From contig NZ_NTMR01000013.1 of the NCBI RefSeq assembly GCF_002307495.1, positions 1 through 64,000 on the forward strand: 64,000 bases of DNA. The letters are read 5' to 3'. The notes under the pieces are model-generated. The model was not told the DNA's origin, did no database searches, and worked only from the letters and a program-made list of their open reading frames with translations. Shown here piece after piece: positions 1-7,229 of the stretch (its first letter is position 1; the number at the start of each line of letters is the position of its first letter). The translations under genes and the position numbers were made by a program. This DNA comes from Pseudomonas abyssi. Lineage in GTDB: Bacteria > Pseudomonadota > Gammaproteobacteria > Pseudomonadales > Pseudomonadaceae.

Positions 1-9
1 TGCTTGCAT
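1..9 (-). CDS. Start of an early phage gene, cut by the window edge
   Basis: Only the first three codons (M-Q-A) are inside the window, read leftward. The start is supported by an upstream AAAGGAGAG ribosome binding site. This 21-base start region is identical to that of the gene at 1004-1384, so the truncated protein may share its N-terminus or only its initiation module. Nothing can be said about function. Confidence 0.4.
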
Positions 10-31
10 GGTGCTCTCCTTTCTGTGGTTG

Positions 32-66
32 GCCCCGCTGAGTTGCCGCTCTGCGGGGCTTTTTTT
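32..66 (+). terminator. Hairpin followed by T-run, plus-strand orientation
   Basis: Stem GCCCCGC (32-38) with GCGGGGC (53-59), then seven T (60-66). It has the form of an intrinsic terminator for rightward transcription, yet all nearby genes read leftward. It lies between the gene starting at 9 and the one ending at 79. It may block stray rightward transcription or only stabilise the leftward mRNA. Confidence 0.4.
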
Positions 67-78
67 CGCCTGCTGGTT

Positions 79-291
79 TCAGCGGATGCGAATTTTCTTG
101 TCGTTGTCGATCACGTACAGGTTCACGTCCTCCAGCCGGTACTGGCCACCGATGCCGCCTTTTACTCGGTAACCGCTGGGGTCGTCTCTGATGGAAACCT
201 TGAAGGGCTGGCCATAGCCCATGTCGATGTTCATTTGCGTCTGGTGGGCGTACTTGCTGGACTTTTTAATCTCTGCGTATAGCTGCTGCAT
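79..291 (-). CDS. Hypothetical phage early protein, 70 aa
   Basis: Small, basic, probably soluble protein, not recognised. The ATG at 291 is chosen because AAAGGAG lies 6 bases upstream; longer versions would run over the preceding gene. The C-terminus ends in a basic KKIRIR tail. It follows the 234-aa gene by 12 bases in the same leftward operon, the usual place for phage accessory early genes. No domain is recognisable. Confidence 0.6.
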   Translation of the reverse strand: MQQLYAEIKKSSKYAHQTQMNIDMGYGQPFKVSIRDDPSGYRVKGGIGGQYRLEDVNLYVIDNDKKIRIR

Positions 292-302
292 GGTGTGCTC
301 CT

Positions 303-1007
303 TTAGGCCTGATCGGCGCGTTCCAGCTGCGCGAGCCGGCGATGAATGGCGGTGGTGACGCTTTTCTGTAGGCCGGGCAGTTCCAGGGCCGCTTGGCACT
401 GCTGGGCGGTGAATTCCCGGACCTTCTGAACACGCTCGGCGGCGTCTTGCGTGAAGCAAACGTGGCCGTTGTAGGTGCCAGAGAAGAACGGGTTGACCTT
501 TGCTATGGCTTCCGCCCTTGCCTGGTCGTGTTTGGCGCTTGCCCAGGCTGCGCCGAGTTCCCACGCCTGCTGGTAGGTGTCGGCGTAGATCCATGCGGTG
601 CTGTAGTACCCCCAGCCGCTTGAGTAGCTGGTAGCCGAGTAGTATTTGCGCACGGGGGTGGCAAACTGGACGGCCAAGCCGAGTAGGCCGGCAGTCTCCA
701 GCGCGTTGGCGTTGTTATCCATGCGCGCGCGTTCCGCCTCTCGATCTTCTGGTGCGCCTGCCAACGGCTGATTCAGGACCGTTGCAACGGGCAGCAATGA
801 TGGGTGGATGTGAGCAGGCACGGTGTCGCTGTCCAGCTCCCGGATCGAATCCATGAAGCAATCCAGCGTCTCAAAGTCGTCGAAGCTAGAAAGCTCACCC
901 GTTGCGGTCGCGCACGCCAGGTCAACGATGGCCTCCACGCGCAGTTCGCAGCCGCAAGCCAGGCTGGCTCGCTCAGCGTTGTAGTGCTGTGTTGTTTGCT
1001 CGGTCAT
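303..1007 (-). CDS. Hypothetical phage early protein, 234 aa
   Basis: Not recognised. The protein has a CGCE motif near residue 20, an acidic first third, and a Tyr/Trp/Gly-rich stretch around residues 125-150. There is no signal peptide or membrane helix. The start ATG (1007) overlaps the stop of the upstream 126-aa gene by 4 bases (ATGA), pointing to translational coupling in the early operon. Function is unknown. Confidence 0.65.
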   Translation of the reverse strand: MTEQTTQHYNAERASLACGCELRVEAIVDLACATATGELSSFDDFETLDCFMDSIRELDSDTVPAHIHPSLLPVATVLNQPLAGAPEDREAERARMDNNANALETAGLLGLAVQFATPVRKYYSATSYSSGWGYYSTAWIYADTYQQAWELGAAWASAKHDQARAEAIAKVNPFFSGTYNGHVCFTQDAAERVQKVREFTAQQCQAALELPGLQKSVTTAIHRRLAQLERADQA

Positions 1008-1384
1008 GGTTGTGTCCCCCAGCGCGCCACCAGGCTCTGGAAGATGTGGTGCCCGCCCTCGATCAGTTCATGCACCTCTTGCTCCGGTGCCCAGTCCATC
1101 ATCAGCACGGCCATGCAGTCGCTGTGGATCTCTTCGTCCAGGGCGCGCAGGTCGGTGAGGGGGAAGGGGTGTTCCGGGCCGTTGTACAGGCCCAGCAGAA
1201 AGCGGGCGACCACGGCGCTTTGGCCGCTGCTGCGCTGGGCGATGGTGACCAGCCGGCGCAGGGCTGGCAGGCCGGATGCCTGCACGGCCTGGCGTTGGCG
1301 CTGCATGGCCTGCAGTTTTTTGTACAGGTGTTCTGCTGCGCGCTGCTGGTCGAGCTGGTTGGTGTAGGTTGCAGTTGCTTGCAT
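1004..1384 (-). CDS. Phage early protein, 126 aa, DUF7673-like
   Basis: The pattern L-R-R-L-V-x-I-A-Q-x-x-x-G-Q-S followed by R-F-L-L-G-L-Y-N-G and D-L-R-x-L-D resembles phage-associated proteins grouped as DUF7673 (from memory, not searched). No function is known for them. The ATG at 1384 has AAGGAGAG upstream. Its stop overlaps the next gene's start by 4 bases. Confidence 0.65.
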   Translation of the reverse strand: MQATATYTNQLDQQRAAEHLYKKLQAMQRQRQAVQASGLPALRRLVTIAQRSSGQSAVVARFLLGLYNGPEHPFPLTDLRALDEEIHSDCMAVLMMDWAPEQEVHELIEGGHHIFQSLVARWGTQP

Positions 1385-1402
1385 GGTGCTCTCCTTGAGG
1401 GT

Positions 1403-1422
1403 GCCGGCGTTGCCGCGCCGGC
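1403..1422 (-). other. GC-rich intercistronic hairpin
   Basis: GCCGGCG/CGCCGGC inverted repeat between the 38-aa gene and the 126-aa gene. There is no T-run, so it is not an obvious terminator. Part of it (GGCGTTGCCGCGCCGG) recurs near 1938 beside another early-gene start. Confidence 0.35.
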
Positions 1423-1428
1423 GGTGTG

Positions 1429-1545
1429 TTATTTGTGTGCCAGGGCCATGAGCGCGTCAGGGAAGAAGTGGGCCACAGCCAGGCCCAGGCAGATCAGTAG
1501 GGCGCTGCCGGTCAGGGTGGCGATGTCTTGGGTGCGGTGGCTCAT
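1429..1545 (-). CDS. Small single-helix membrane protein, 38 aa
   Basis: Short ORF of 38 codons. A hydrophobic stretch (about residues 9-27, I-A-T-L-T-G-S-A-L-L-I-C-L-G-L-A-V-A-H) can span a membrane once. Its ATG overlaps the TGA of the upstream 123-aa gene by 4 bases (ATGA), the same coupling seen through this operon; that is the main support. No family is recognised. Confidence 0.5.
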   Translation of the reverse strand: MSHRTQDIATLTGSALLICLGLAVAHFFPDALMALAHK

Positions 1546-1913
1546 TGCAGTGGCTTCCCGAACAGGCCGCTGAACAGTGCTGCCCGCACGTCATCGTCAT
1601 GGGTTGGGCGTTTGGTGATGTAGGCCACCCACTCTGGCGGGTAGAACAGGTCATCCAGCTCGGCGCCAGTGAGCCAGCGCGAATTTCCCCCATCGGTTTT
1701 CACCAGGTAGCTGGTTTGGCTGGGCGTGCCGTCGGCGTAGTCCACGCCGCTGATGGCCATGATCTTGGCATTGCCGGTGCGCCGGCCGTCGCGGGTGGGC
1801 AGTACGGCACCCAGCACGTACTTGCCGTTGGCTGGGCCTGACGCCCAATAGGGCTTGCGCAGGTCTGTGATGGTGAAGTCGTGAAAAAATCCGATGTACG
1901 GTTTGCCTTGCAT
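1542..1913 (-). CDS. Hypothetical phage early protein, 123 aa
   Basis: Not recognised. A soluble protein with many aromatics near the N-terminus and an acidic ELDDLFYPPEW segment around residue 85. AAAGGAAAG precedes the ATG at 1913 with good spacing. It follows the primase/helicase gene by 12 bases and is coupled to the 38-aa membrane peptide downstream. Confidence 0.6.
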   Translation of the reverse strand: MQGKPYIGFFHDFTITDLRKPYWASGPANGKYVLGAVLPTRDGRRTGNAKIMAISGVDYADGTPSQTSYLVKTDGGNSRWLTGAELDDLFYPPEWVAYITKRPTHDDDVRAALFSGLFGKPLQ

Positions 1914-1925
1914 GGTGCTTTCCTT

Positions 1926-4739
1926 TCAGTTGGTTTCGGCGTTGCCGCGCCGGTTGGGGTTCTCAAACACCCAGCACCGGACGGTGATGGGCTTGAGGTT
2001 GTCGAAGCCGCGTTGCTGGTTTTGCCGCTCGCGGATCCGGCTGTTTACTGCGCGTTGGCCCAGGTACTTGCGGCTGCTGCTGTCGGGCAGCCAGGTGCGT
2101 AGGTCGCTCGCGCTGGGTAGCTCCTGGCGGTGCTCGGCCGCCAGGCGCACAAAGTCGTTGATGTGGATGGCAATGAGGTTGGGGTCGCGGCTGTGGTTGA
2201 CTACGCCGTCGTCGCGCTCGGCCTCCAGGTAGTCGTACACCTCCCAGAACTGCGCCACGCCCGGGTGATCTGCGCTGATGGCAAACTGGCGCTCGATGGC
2301 CATGCTCACCAGCTCCGCGCGGCACTCGTTGACCTGCTGCTGAGTGAGGGGGCAGACCATGGCCAGGCAGTCGATCAGGGCCATCATCTGCGCGTGGTTT
2401 TTGATGATGCGCTCCACGCGGATCTCTTTAACGCCGCGCAGGGTGGTTTCGTGGCCCTTGAACGCTTTGAGAAAGCATTCCATCAGCCCGGCCTCTTGGG
2501 TCATTACCTTGACCATGAAGTGGCTCAGCTGCTCTACCTGCATTTGTTCCAGCTCTGCGATGGCAACGCGGCTCTCTGGCGTTGTTTCCGCACGCATCAG
2601 TATCACTTTGACCAGGCGGGTCAAAATCGCTTCATGCGCGCTTACAGCCGCGTTCTGGCTGATGACGATGCTGCCGCGAAAGGGTGGCTCGTAGGTTTCG
2701 TTGCCGGCGGTCTTTACACCGGTCACGCCCAGGCTGCCGCCGTTGTACAGCGGTTTGAGCTCGTCCCAGTCGTAGGCTTTTTTGGGGCGTCCGCCGGCGG
2801 CGGCGCTGGGGTCGTTGCGGTCAGCCTCCAGCAGCACAACGGGTTGGTTGGACACTTGCCCCATCCACCGCCGGCGGCCTGACTGGGTGCCCTTGGATGG
2901 GTCTTTGCCTTCGTCGTCGGCCCGGCCGAACATTTTCCAGATGAAGTTGATCAGGGTGGACTTGCCCGCGCCGGGCTCGCCGGTGAACTCCAGAAACGGG
3001 AAGCTCTTGTGCACGCCCCGGATCTGCTCGGCCAGTGTCGAGCCCAGCCAGAACGCCAGCACGATGGCCCCTTTTGCGCCAAAGCACAGCCACAGCTTGG
3101 GCAGCCAGTCTGGGTTGTAGTGGCTGGGGCGCGTTTCAATGTGCAGCTGGATAGAGCGCTGCAGCGTCTTGAGGCGGGTTTTGCCCATGTCGAAGTAGTC
3201 TTCGTCGTTGGCGTGGTAAACCTGCCCGCCCTTGACCGCAACGTCGGCAAACACATAGGCCTGGTGTTCTTTGCTGTAGCCCATGTAGTCGATGGTTTCG
3301 ACCACCTTGAGGCCGTACAGCTGCTTACGCATGAGGTGATCGAGCTGGCCACCGCTGCCGGTATACATGGCGCCGGTGGCCACGTGAAGCAGGCGCTTTT
3401 TGAACTCGGCCGCAGCGGCCAGCTGGCCGCTGGTGAAGGTGGCTTTGACGGTGCCGCCGTCATGCGGAAAGTCAATGCGCAGGTAGTACCAGGCCTCATC
3501 GGTAATGAGGTTGCGTTGGTAGTACAGGGCCTCAAAGGCGCAGTTGGCCAGCTCGACCACTCCGCCGGCCAGGCGCAGGGCTTTGTCGCGCTTTTGCTTC
3601 TCGGTCATGAGGCGGTCTTCTTGCCGCTCGCTGCCGTCCAGTGCTTCGCGGGCGGCGTTGTACTTGTTCAGGTCCAGCTTGAACCAGTAGAGGCAGTTCT
3701 CGTAGACAAAGGGGAACTCCTGGCGCTCATGCCAGGTGTACATGAGCATGGCGTAATCACTGGCGCTTTCAGCCAGCAGCAGATCGCCGTAGTGGCGTGC
3801 CTCTCGCAGGTCTTTGTCGATGCGCTCTTTACGCTTGGCCTCGTCATCGATGTTGGCCCAGCGCAGTTGGTGCAGGTCATTCCAATCTACTTTGCGGCCG
3901 CGCTGCGGGATCTGCGCCGCGCTGCTGCGATAGCCCAGCTCAGCGGCGCGGGGGCCGTACTTGCGGATGCCGGCGCGGGCCGATGGCTCGTTGTCCAGCG
4001 CCCACACCAGGGCGGGCAGCTTGGGGGCTTTTCCGTCTTTGCCTTCCTGCGCCAGGCGCTGGGTGGCCAGCTCCTGCAGAAAGGCCTCGGGGTAGGGCGC
4101 GCTGCTCATCATGGAAACGGCGGCAATACCGTGGTGCAGCAGGGCGATGGCGTCGAATATGCCCTCGACGATCCATAGCTCTTTGACCTCCAGCAGATCC
4201 ACGCACGGCGGTACCCAGCACTTACCCCGGTAGCTCCACCCGGGTTTGAAGCGGGCTTTCTTGCTGCCAAACCGGCTGGGCCGGTCGATCAGCCGCTCCC
4301 AGTAGCCGCCATCGGGCATGGTGAACCGCACGGTGGCGCTGCCGATGTCCAGGGTTTGGTCCCAGTAGTTCTCCTGGGTGTACCAGCCGCGGATCTGCTG
4401 CAGGTCAAAGCCGCGGTTAAAGCTCAGGTACGCATCTGCGCTGGCGGCGGGGTTTTCCGGGGTGGCCGGGTGGTTGCGGCTGACGTCCTCGAACAGATCA
4501 GAGTAGATGTCTTTGATGTGGATCTGGTGCCGGCATGAGCCACGGCCGCACATAAGCACCCAGGGCGCTGCGTGGTGGGCGTAGAGCGAGGGCTCTTTGC
4601 TTTTGCCGCCGTGGCACTCCGGGCACACGCCCTTGCGCAGCCAGCCTGTGCTGCCGGCCGGCACCAGGTTGTATTGCTCTTTCAGGCGGTGCAGCACCGT
4701 TTGGTGCAGCTGCGGGGGCATTTCACGTACTGCACTCAC
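1926..4739 (-). CDS. Phage replication protein: zinc-ribbon/TOPRIM primase with P-loop helicase-like domain
   Basis: About 937 aa. The N-terminus has a CHC2-like zinc site (C39, C42, C64, C69). A TOPRIM domain follows, with E192 in EGIFDA and D249-N250. A C-terminal P-loop ATPase has Walker A G-E-P-G-A-G-K-S-T (587-595) and Walker B V-V-L-L-E-A-D near 634-640. It should prime and unwind at the phage origin. P2's rolling-circle gpA is not seen in this window. The start is taken as GTG 4739, which has GGAGG 7 bases upstream and a 4-base overlap (GTGA) with the previous stop. ATG 4721 and an upstream start at 4769 are less well supported. Confidence 0.85.
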   Translation of the reverse strand: MSAVREMPPQLHQTVLHRLKEQYNLVPAGSTGWLRKGVCPECHGGKSKEPSLYAHHAAPWVLMCGRGSCRHQIHIKDIYSDLFEDVSRNHPATPENPAASADAYLSFNRGFDLQQIRGWYTQENYWDQTLDIGSATVRFTMPDGGYWERLIDRPSRFGSKKARFKPGWSYRGKCWVPPCVDLLEVKELWIVEGIFDAIALLHHGIAAVSMMSSAPYPEAFLQELATQRLAQEGKDGKAPKLPALVWALDNEPSARAGIRKYGPRAAELGYRSSAAQIPQRGRKVDWNDLHQLRWANIDDEAKRKERIDKDLREARHYGDLLLAESASDYAMLMYTWHERQEFPFVYENCLYWFKLDLNKYNAAREALDGSERQEDRLMTEKQKRDKALRLAGGVVELANCAFEALYYQRNLITDEAWYYLRIDFPHDGGTVKATFTSGQLAAAAEFKKRLLHVATGAMYTGSGGQLDHLMRKQLYGLKVVETIDYMGYSKEHQAYVFADVAVKGGQVYHANDEDYFDMGKTRLKTLQRSIQLHIETRPSHYNPDWLPKLWLCFGAKGAIVLAFWLGSTLAEQIRGVHKSFPFLEFTGEPGAGKSTLINFIWKMFGRADDEGKDPSKGTQSGRRRWMGQVSNQPVVLLEADRNDPSAAAGGRPKKAYDWDELKPLYNGGSLGVTGVKTAGNETYEPPFRGSIVISQNAAVSAHEAILTRLVKVILMRAETTPESRVAIAELEQMQVEQLSHFMVKVMTQEAGLMECFLKAFKGHETTLRGVKEIRVERIIKNHAQMMALIDCLAMVCPLTQQQVNECRAELVSMAIERQFAISADHPGVAQFWEVYDYLEAERDDGVVNHSRDPNLIAIHINDFVRLAAEHRQELPSASDLRTWLPDSSSRKYLGQRAVNSRIRERQNQQRGFDNLKPITVRCWVFENPNRRGNAETN

Positions 4740-5053
4740 TGGCCGGCCTCCGCTGACAGGCGGCGGCACAGCTGGCCCAGCTCCAGCAGCTCGCCGGTGA
4801 CGCCGCGTTTGCTGTTAAAGCTCATGCCCAGCAGATAACCGTCTGCCCGGGAGGCGTACCAGCTCAACATGACCTGGTTGCGGGCTGCTGCCTCAGTCAG
4901 CATGTGCTGTAGCCAGTCCTGCAGCATGGGGTGGTTGCTGGCGGTGTGTTGCAACGCCGGCAGGCTGCTCAGATGCTCGCGCAGGGTGGCGGCACAGCGG
5001 GGCGCCTGTGGCGGATGTGGGGGCTGGTGCGTCAGGTTTTGCATGTAGTTCAC
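4736..5053 (-). CDS. Hypothetical phage early protein, 105 aa
   Basis: Not recognised. His/Pro-rich N-terminus, then a helical C-terminal half with E-L-L-E-L-G-Q-L-C-R-R-L-S-A-E. The start is uncertain between GTG 5053 and ATG 5044; neither has a strong ribosome binding site. The stop overlaps the primase GTG start, suggesting the two are coupled and the protein may act with replication. Confidence 0.55.
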   Translation of the reverse strand: MNYMQNLTHQPPHPPQAPRCAATLREHLSSLPALQHTASNHPMLQDWLQHMLTEAAARNQVMLSWYASRADGYLLGMSFNSKRGVTGELLELGQLCRRLSAEAGQ

Positions 5054-5116
5054 CGTGCTCTGGGTGCAGCTCCCCCCTACCCACGCAAGGCGGGCAAGGG
5101 CTGGGGTGTTTGGGGG

Positions 5117-5473
5117 TCAGTTGACGGCGGTTAGCCGTTTTCGCTTGGGCGTGGCAATCAAATAGCGCGCGATCAGCTCGGCCGGTATGGCGTGGGTCAG
5201 GCCGGTGCGGGTGTCCACCAGGGCAAGGGTGTGGGCGCTAGTTGCCTCAAGGTCTACCCGGTAGGGCTGCTCTGCGCTATGCAGCTCCCCGTAGGCGCGC
5301 AGCACCAGCTTTTCTGCCAGCGGCCGGGCAACGCTCAGAGCGCATTCCAGGTGATCGGCCGCGCGGTTGATCAGCGCCTGGCTTGCGCCAAGATGCTCGG
5401 CCTGGTGGCGCTGCATGTAGCCCAGTGCCGCGGCTTGCATATCGTCCTGATAATCCTGCGGGGTGGCGTTCAT
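5117..5473 (-). CDS. Hypothetical phage early protein, 118 aa
   Basis: Not recognised. Start ATG 5473 has GGAGG 8 bases upstream and overlaps the stop of the Ogr-like gene by 4 bases, which rules out the longer reading to 5755. Mostly helical by composition, with a basic PKRKR tail that could bind nucleic acid. It lies between the late activator and replication genes. Confidence 0.6.
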   Translation of the reverse strand: MNATPQDYQDDMQAAALGYMQRHQAEHLGASQALINRAADHLECALSVARPLAEKLVLRAYGELHSAEQPYRVDLEATSAHTLALVDTRTGLTHAIPAELIARYLIATPKRKRLTAVN

Positions 5474-5790
5474 GCGGTTGCCTCCTGGTCGAGCTCTTCG
5501 AGAAAGGTGAGTTGGTCTTTGTTGGCGCTGGGCGCCAGATCGCGCATGGCCTGCAGCCGCTCTTTGGCGGGAGACAGCGGCAGCGTTGCCTGTGGGTTGG
5601 GCAGGCCAGAGGGCGACAGGGTGTAATCCCACGTCAGCGAGCCCACATAGCTGGCCCCACACACCAGGTTGTTGCAGCGCCCATACATGGTCTGGAAGGT
5701 GGGCGTTTGCTTCTCCGACTTGCGGATAAACATTGGCTCGCCGCAGGCCGGGCACAGGCAGCGATACCCGCCGTGGTTGGGGGCTGTCAT
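5470..5790 (-). CDS. ogr: Ogr/Delta-type zinc-finger late transcription activator
   Basis: 106 aa, with an exact Ogr-family metal motif C13-x2-C16-x22-C39-x4-C44. In P2 and P4, Ogr and Delta bind zinc and activate the late promoters (TGT-N12-ACA sites) by contacting RNA polymerase alpha. This protein is longer than P2 Ogr (72 aa) because of an acidic C-terminal tail. Unlike in P2, where ogr follows gene D, here it sits in the early operon between the CII-like and replication genes, so late expression would follow early transcription directly. Confidence 0.8.
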   Translation of the reverse strand: MTAPNHGGYRCLCPACGEPMFIRKSEKQTPTFQTMYGRCNNLVCGASYVGSLTWDYTLSPSGLPNPQATLPLSPAKERLQAMRDLAPSANKDQLTFLEELDQEATA

Positions 5791-6257
5791 GGTTTCACCC
5801 GGCTGTGCAGCGTGATGGTGGCCAGCACTTGGCCGTGCCGCTCTGACAGGTGCTTGGCGTGCAACGCGAGGATCTCGCGCTTTTCTGCGCTGCTGATCTC
5901 GCCGTCGTCCAGCGCTTTAGCAATGTACTGGTCAACCAGCCCCCGCTTGCTGGAGGTGCGCAAGCCGCGTTGGTGCAGCTCGATGTTGTCCAGCAGCTCG
6001 GCGGCGGGCATGGGCACGTAAAAGCCTGCGTACTGCTGGCAGATGTATTCAGCGAGGTAGGTGGTTTTGGTCACTGCCTCAAGCTGGATGATCTGGCTGT
6101 CGTCCAGCGGCCGATGGCCGTTGTTCTCGTAGGCGTGGTTGTCGAACTGTTTGAGCGTCAGCCCCAGCAAGCCTGCAGCGCCCTCACGGCCACCGGGGTA
6201 GGCCCGGATGACAGCGCTGACAACCTGACGGCGGGTTTCAAGAATCTCGCGGTTCAT
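5787..6257 (-). CDS. CII-family phage regulator (CP76/YmfL-like)
   Basis: 156 aa. The N-terminal half carries a helix-turn-helix-like segment (A-A-G-L-L-G-L-T-L-K-Q-F-D-N-H, about residues 26-41), as in the phage regulatory CII/YmfL family. The C-terminal half is helical with S-A-E-K-R-E-I. It is likely a DNA-binding early regulator governing lysis/lysogeny or replication. It follows the Cro/Cox-like gene by 6 bases, and its stop overlaps the Ogr-like start by 4 bases. Confidence 0.7.
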   Translation of the reverse strand: MNREILETRRQVVSAVIRAYPGGREGAAGLLGLTLKQFDNHAYENNGHRPLDDSQIIQLEAVTKTTYLAEYICQQYAGFYVPMPAAELLDNIELHQRGLRTSSKRGLVDQYIAKALDDGEISSAEKREILALHAKHLSERHGQVLATITLHSRVKP

Positions 6258-6263
6258 CTTCTG

Positions 6264-6500
6264 TTACCCCTCTGCCAGGGCGGCGGGGTAGGGTTTTACC
6301 GTGCCCCGTTTGATACCCAACAGCACGGCGGCACGATGCGCGTCACCGCGCAGGCACTTCTGCTGGCCGTTGAGCACCGCGTACACGGTGGATGGTTTAA
6401 AGCCGTGCAGCTCTGCCCACTCTTTCGATGAAAGACCTTGGGCGATGAGCCTTGCTCGGGCGGCTTTGCGGGCTTGCTCTGTAGGGTAGGCGTTGGGCAT
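6264..6500 (-). CDS. Cro/Cox-like DNA-binding phage protein (BcepMu gp16-like)
   Basis: 78 aa with a clear helix-turn-helix: G-L-S-S-K-E-W-A-E-L-H-G-F-K-P-S-T-V-Y-A-V-L-N-G (about 21-44) and then A-V-L-L-G. This resembles the BcepMu gp16 family. It is first in the leftward early operon and divergent from the repressor, the position of cro or cox. ATG 6500 is preferred because it leaves the operator region free; the longer reading to 6623 would cover the operators and the repressor start. The ribosome binding site is weak. Confidence 0.7.
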   Translation of the reverse strand: MPNAYPTEQARKAARARLIAQGLSSKEWAELHGFKPSTVYAVLNGQQKCLRGDAHRAAVLLGIKRGTVKPYPAALAEG

Positions 6501-6507
6501 AGTGTAA

Positions 6508-6593
6508 ATTCGTGCAATTTCATGTGATGACAGCGCAAGGATGATGCACGAATCTGCATCAGTCAATAGTAGGGATGAAAATATTTGCATCAT
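6508..6593. promoter_or_regulatory. Divergent repressor/cro operator region with inverted repeats
   Basis: This region separates the leftward early operon (start 6500) from the rightward repressor (start 6585). ATTCGTGCA (6508-6516) and its exact complement TGCACGAAT (6545-6553) form one inverted pair. ATGATGCA (6541-6548) and TGCATCAT (6586-6593) form another, whose right half overlaps the repressor start codon. GATGC-N8-GCATC (6544-6561) is also present. The composition is locally AT-rich. These are likely operator half-sites; footprints are unknown. Confidence 0.5.
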
Positions 6594-6938
6594 TCGAGAG
6601 CGCAGATAGGCGCCCGCCTGCAAGAAGAGCGGCAGCGGGTAGGCCTGACGCAGGGTGAATTTGCCGAAAAAATCGGCGTCGCCAAGCGCACATTGGCTGG
6701 TTATGAAGCCGGTACGGGCGAGATTGGCGCCACAGCGCTGGATGCTGCCCGCCTGGTGGGTGTTGACGTGCTGTATGTGGTCAGCGGGATCCGCGCGCCC
6801 ACCCCTGAAAGCTCACTGAGCGAGCCGGAAGCACGGTTGGTTGAAGACTTTCGCAAGATGCGCAGCGCTGACCAAGGGTCTGCACAGCGCATGGTGAGCG
6901 CGTTGGCGGAGACATCAGCGGGATATGATGCCAATTAG
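6585..6938 (+). CDS. Phage repressor, XRE helix-turn-helix family
   Basis: 117 aa. The XRE domain is at residues 7-65 (G-L-T-Q-G-E-F-A-E-K-I-G-V-A-K-R-T-L-A-G-Y-E), followed by a short helical tail. There is no LexA-like cleavage domain, so like P2 C it is probably not SOS-cleavable. The only start in frame before the domain is TTG 6585, with AGGGA 9 bases upstream. The ATG at 6575 is in another frame. A weak start and an overlapping operator half-site suggest tight limits on repressor level. It heads the rightward lysogeny module. Confidence 0.8.
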   Translation: MHHSRAQIGARLQEERQRVGLTQGEFAEKIGVAKRTLAGYEAGTGEIGATALDAARLVGVDVLYVVSGIRAPTPESSLSEPEARLVEDFRKMRSADQGSAQRMVSALAETSAGYDAN

Positions 6939-7030
6939 CCATCGCGCCCGGAGCGCATTGCTTTGACACTCCCTGCAGGGTGTGTGGTCGGTGCCAAGGT
7001 GGCGCCGGACACCCTGACAAGGAGCGAAAT

Positions 7031-7180
7031 ATGGAGTACCAGGAAAACCCGCAAACGTCCGTATCTCTGCCGTTGAGCGCACAGGAAGCTGCGCTGCTAC
7101 AGGGATTTCGTCAGCTAGATGAGCAGGCGCAGCAGGATGTGTTGCGGGTGGTAAGAGCGTTGCTAGGCTTGCCGGCTTAG
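7031..7180 (+). CDS. Small phage protein, 49 aa
   Basis: ATG 7031 with AAGGAG 6 bases upstream. The sequence A-A-L-L-Q-G-F-R-Q-L-D-E-Q-A-Q-Q-D-V-L resembles the C-terminal helices that follow the DNA-binding domain in many phage XRE repressors, here as a separate protein with no helix-turn-helix. It lies 93 bases after the repressor. It may be a detached dimerisation or modulation partner of the repressor; that is inference. Confidence 0.55.
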   Translation: MEYQENPQTSVSLPLSAQEAALLQGFRQLDEQAQQDVLRVVRALLGLPA

Positions 7181-7229
7181 CGCGCCTGTAAGAGCACCGC
7201 CGCCTGGTGGTGCTCCGGACAAGGAGCCA

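Noticed and set aside
5473..5755. N-terminal extension of the 118-aa early gene
   Set aside because: The extension is antiparallel-frame sequence over the Ogr-like gene; ATG 5473 has GGAGG and the usual 4-base overlap.
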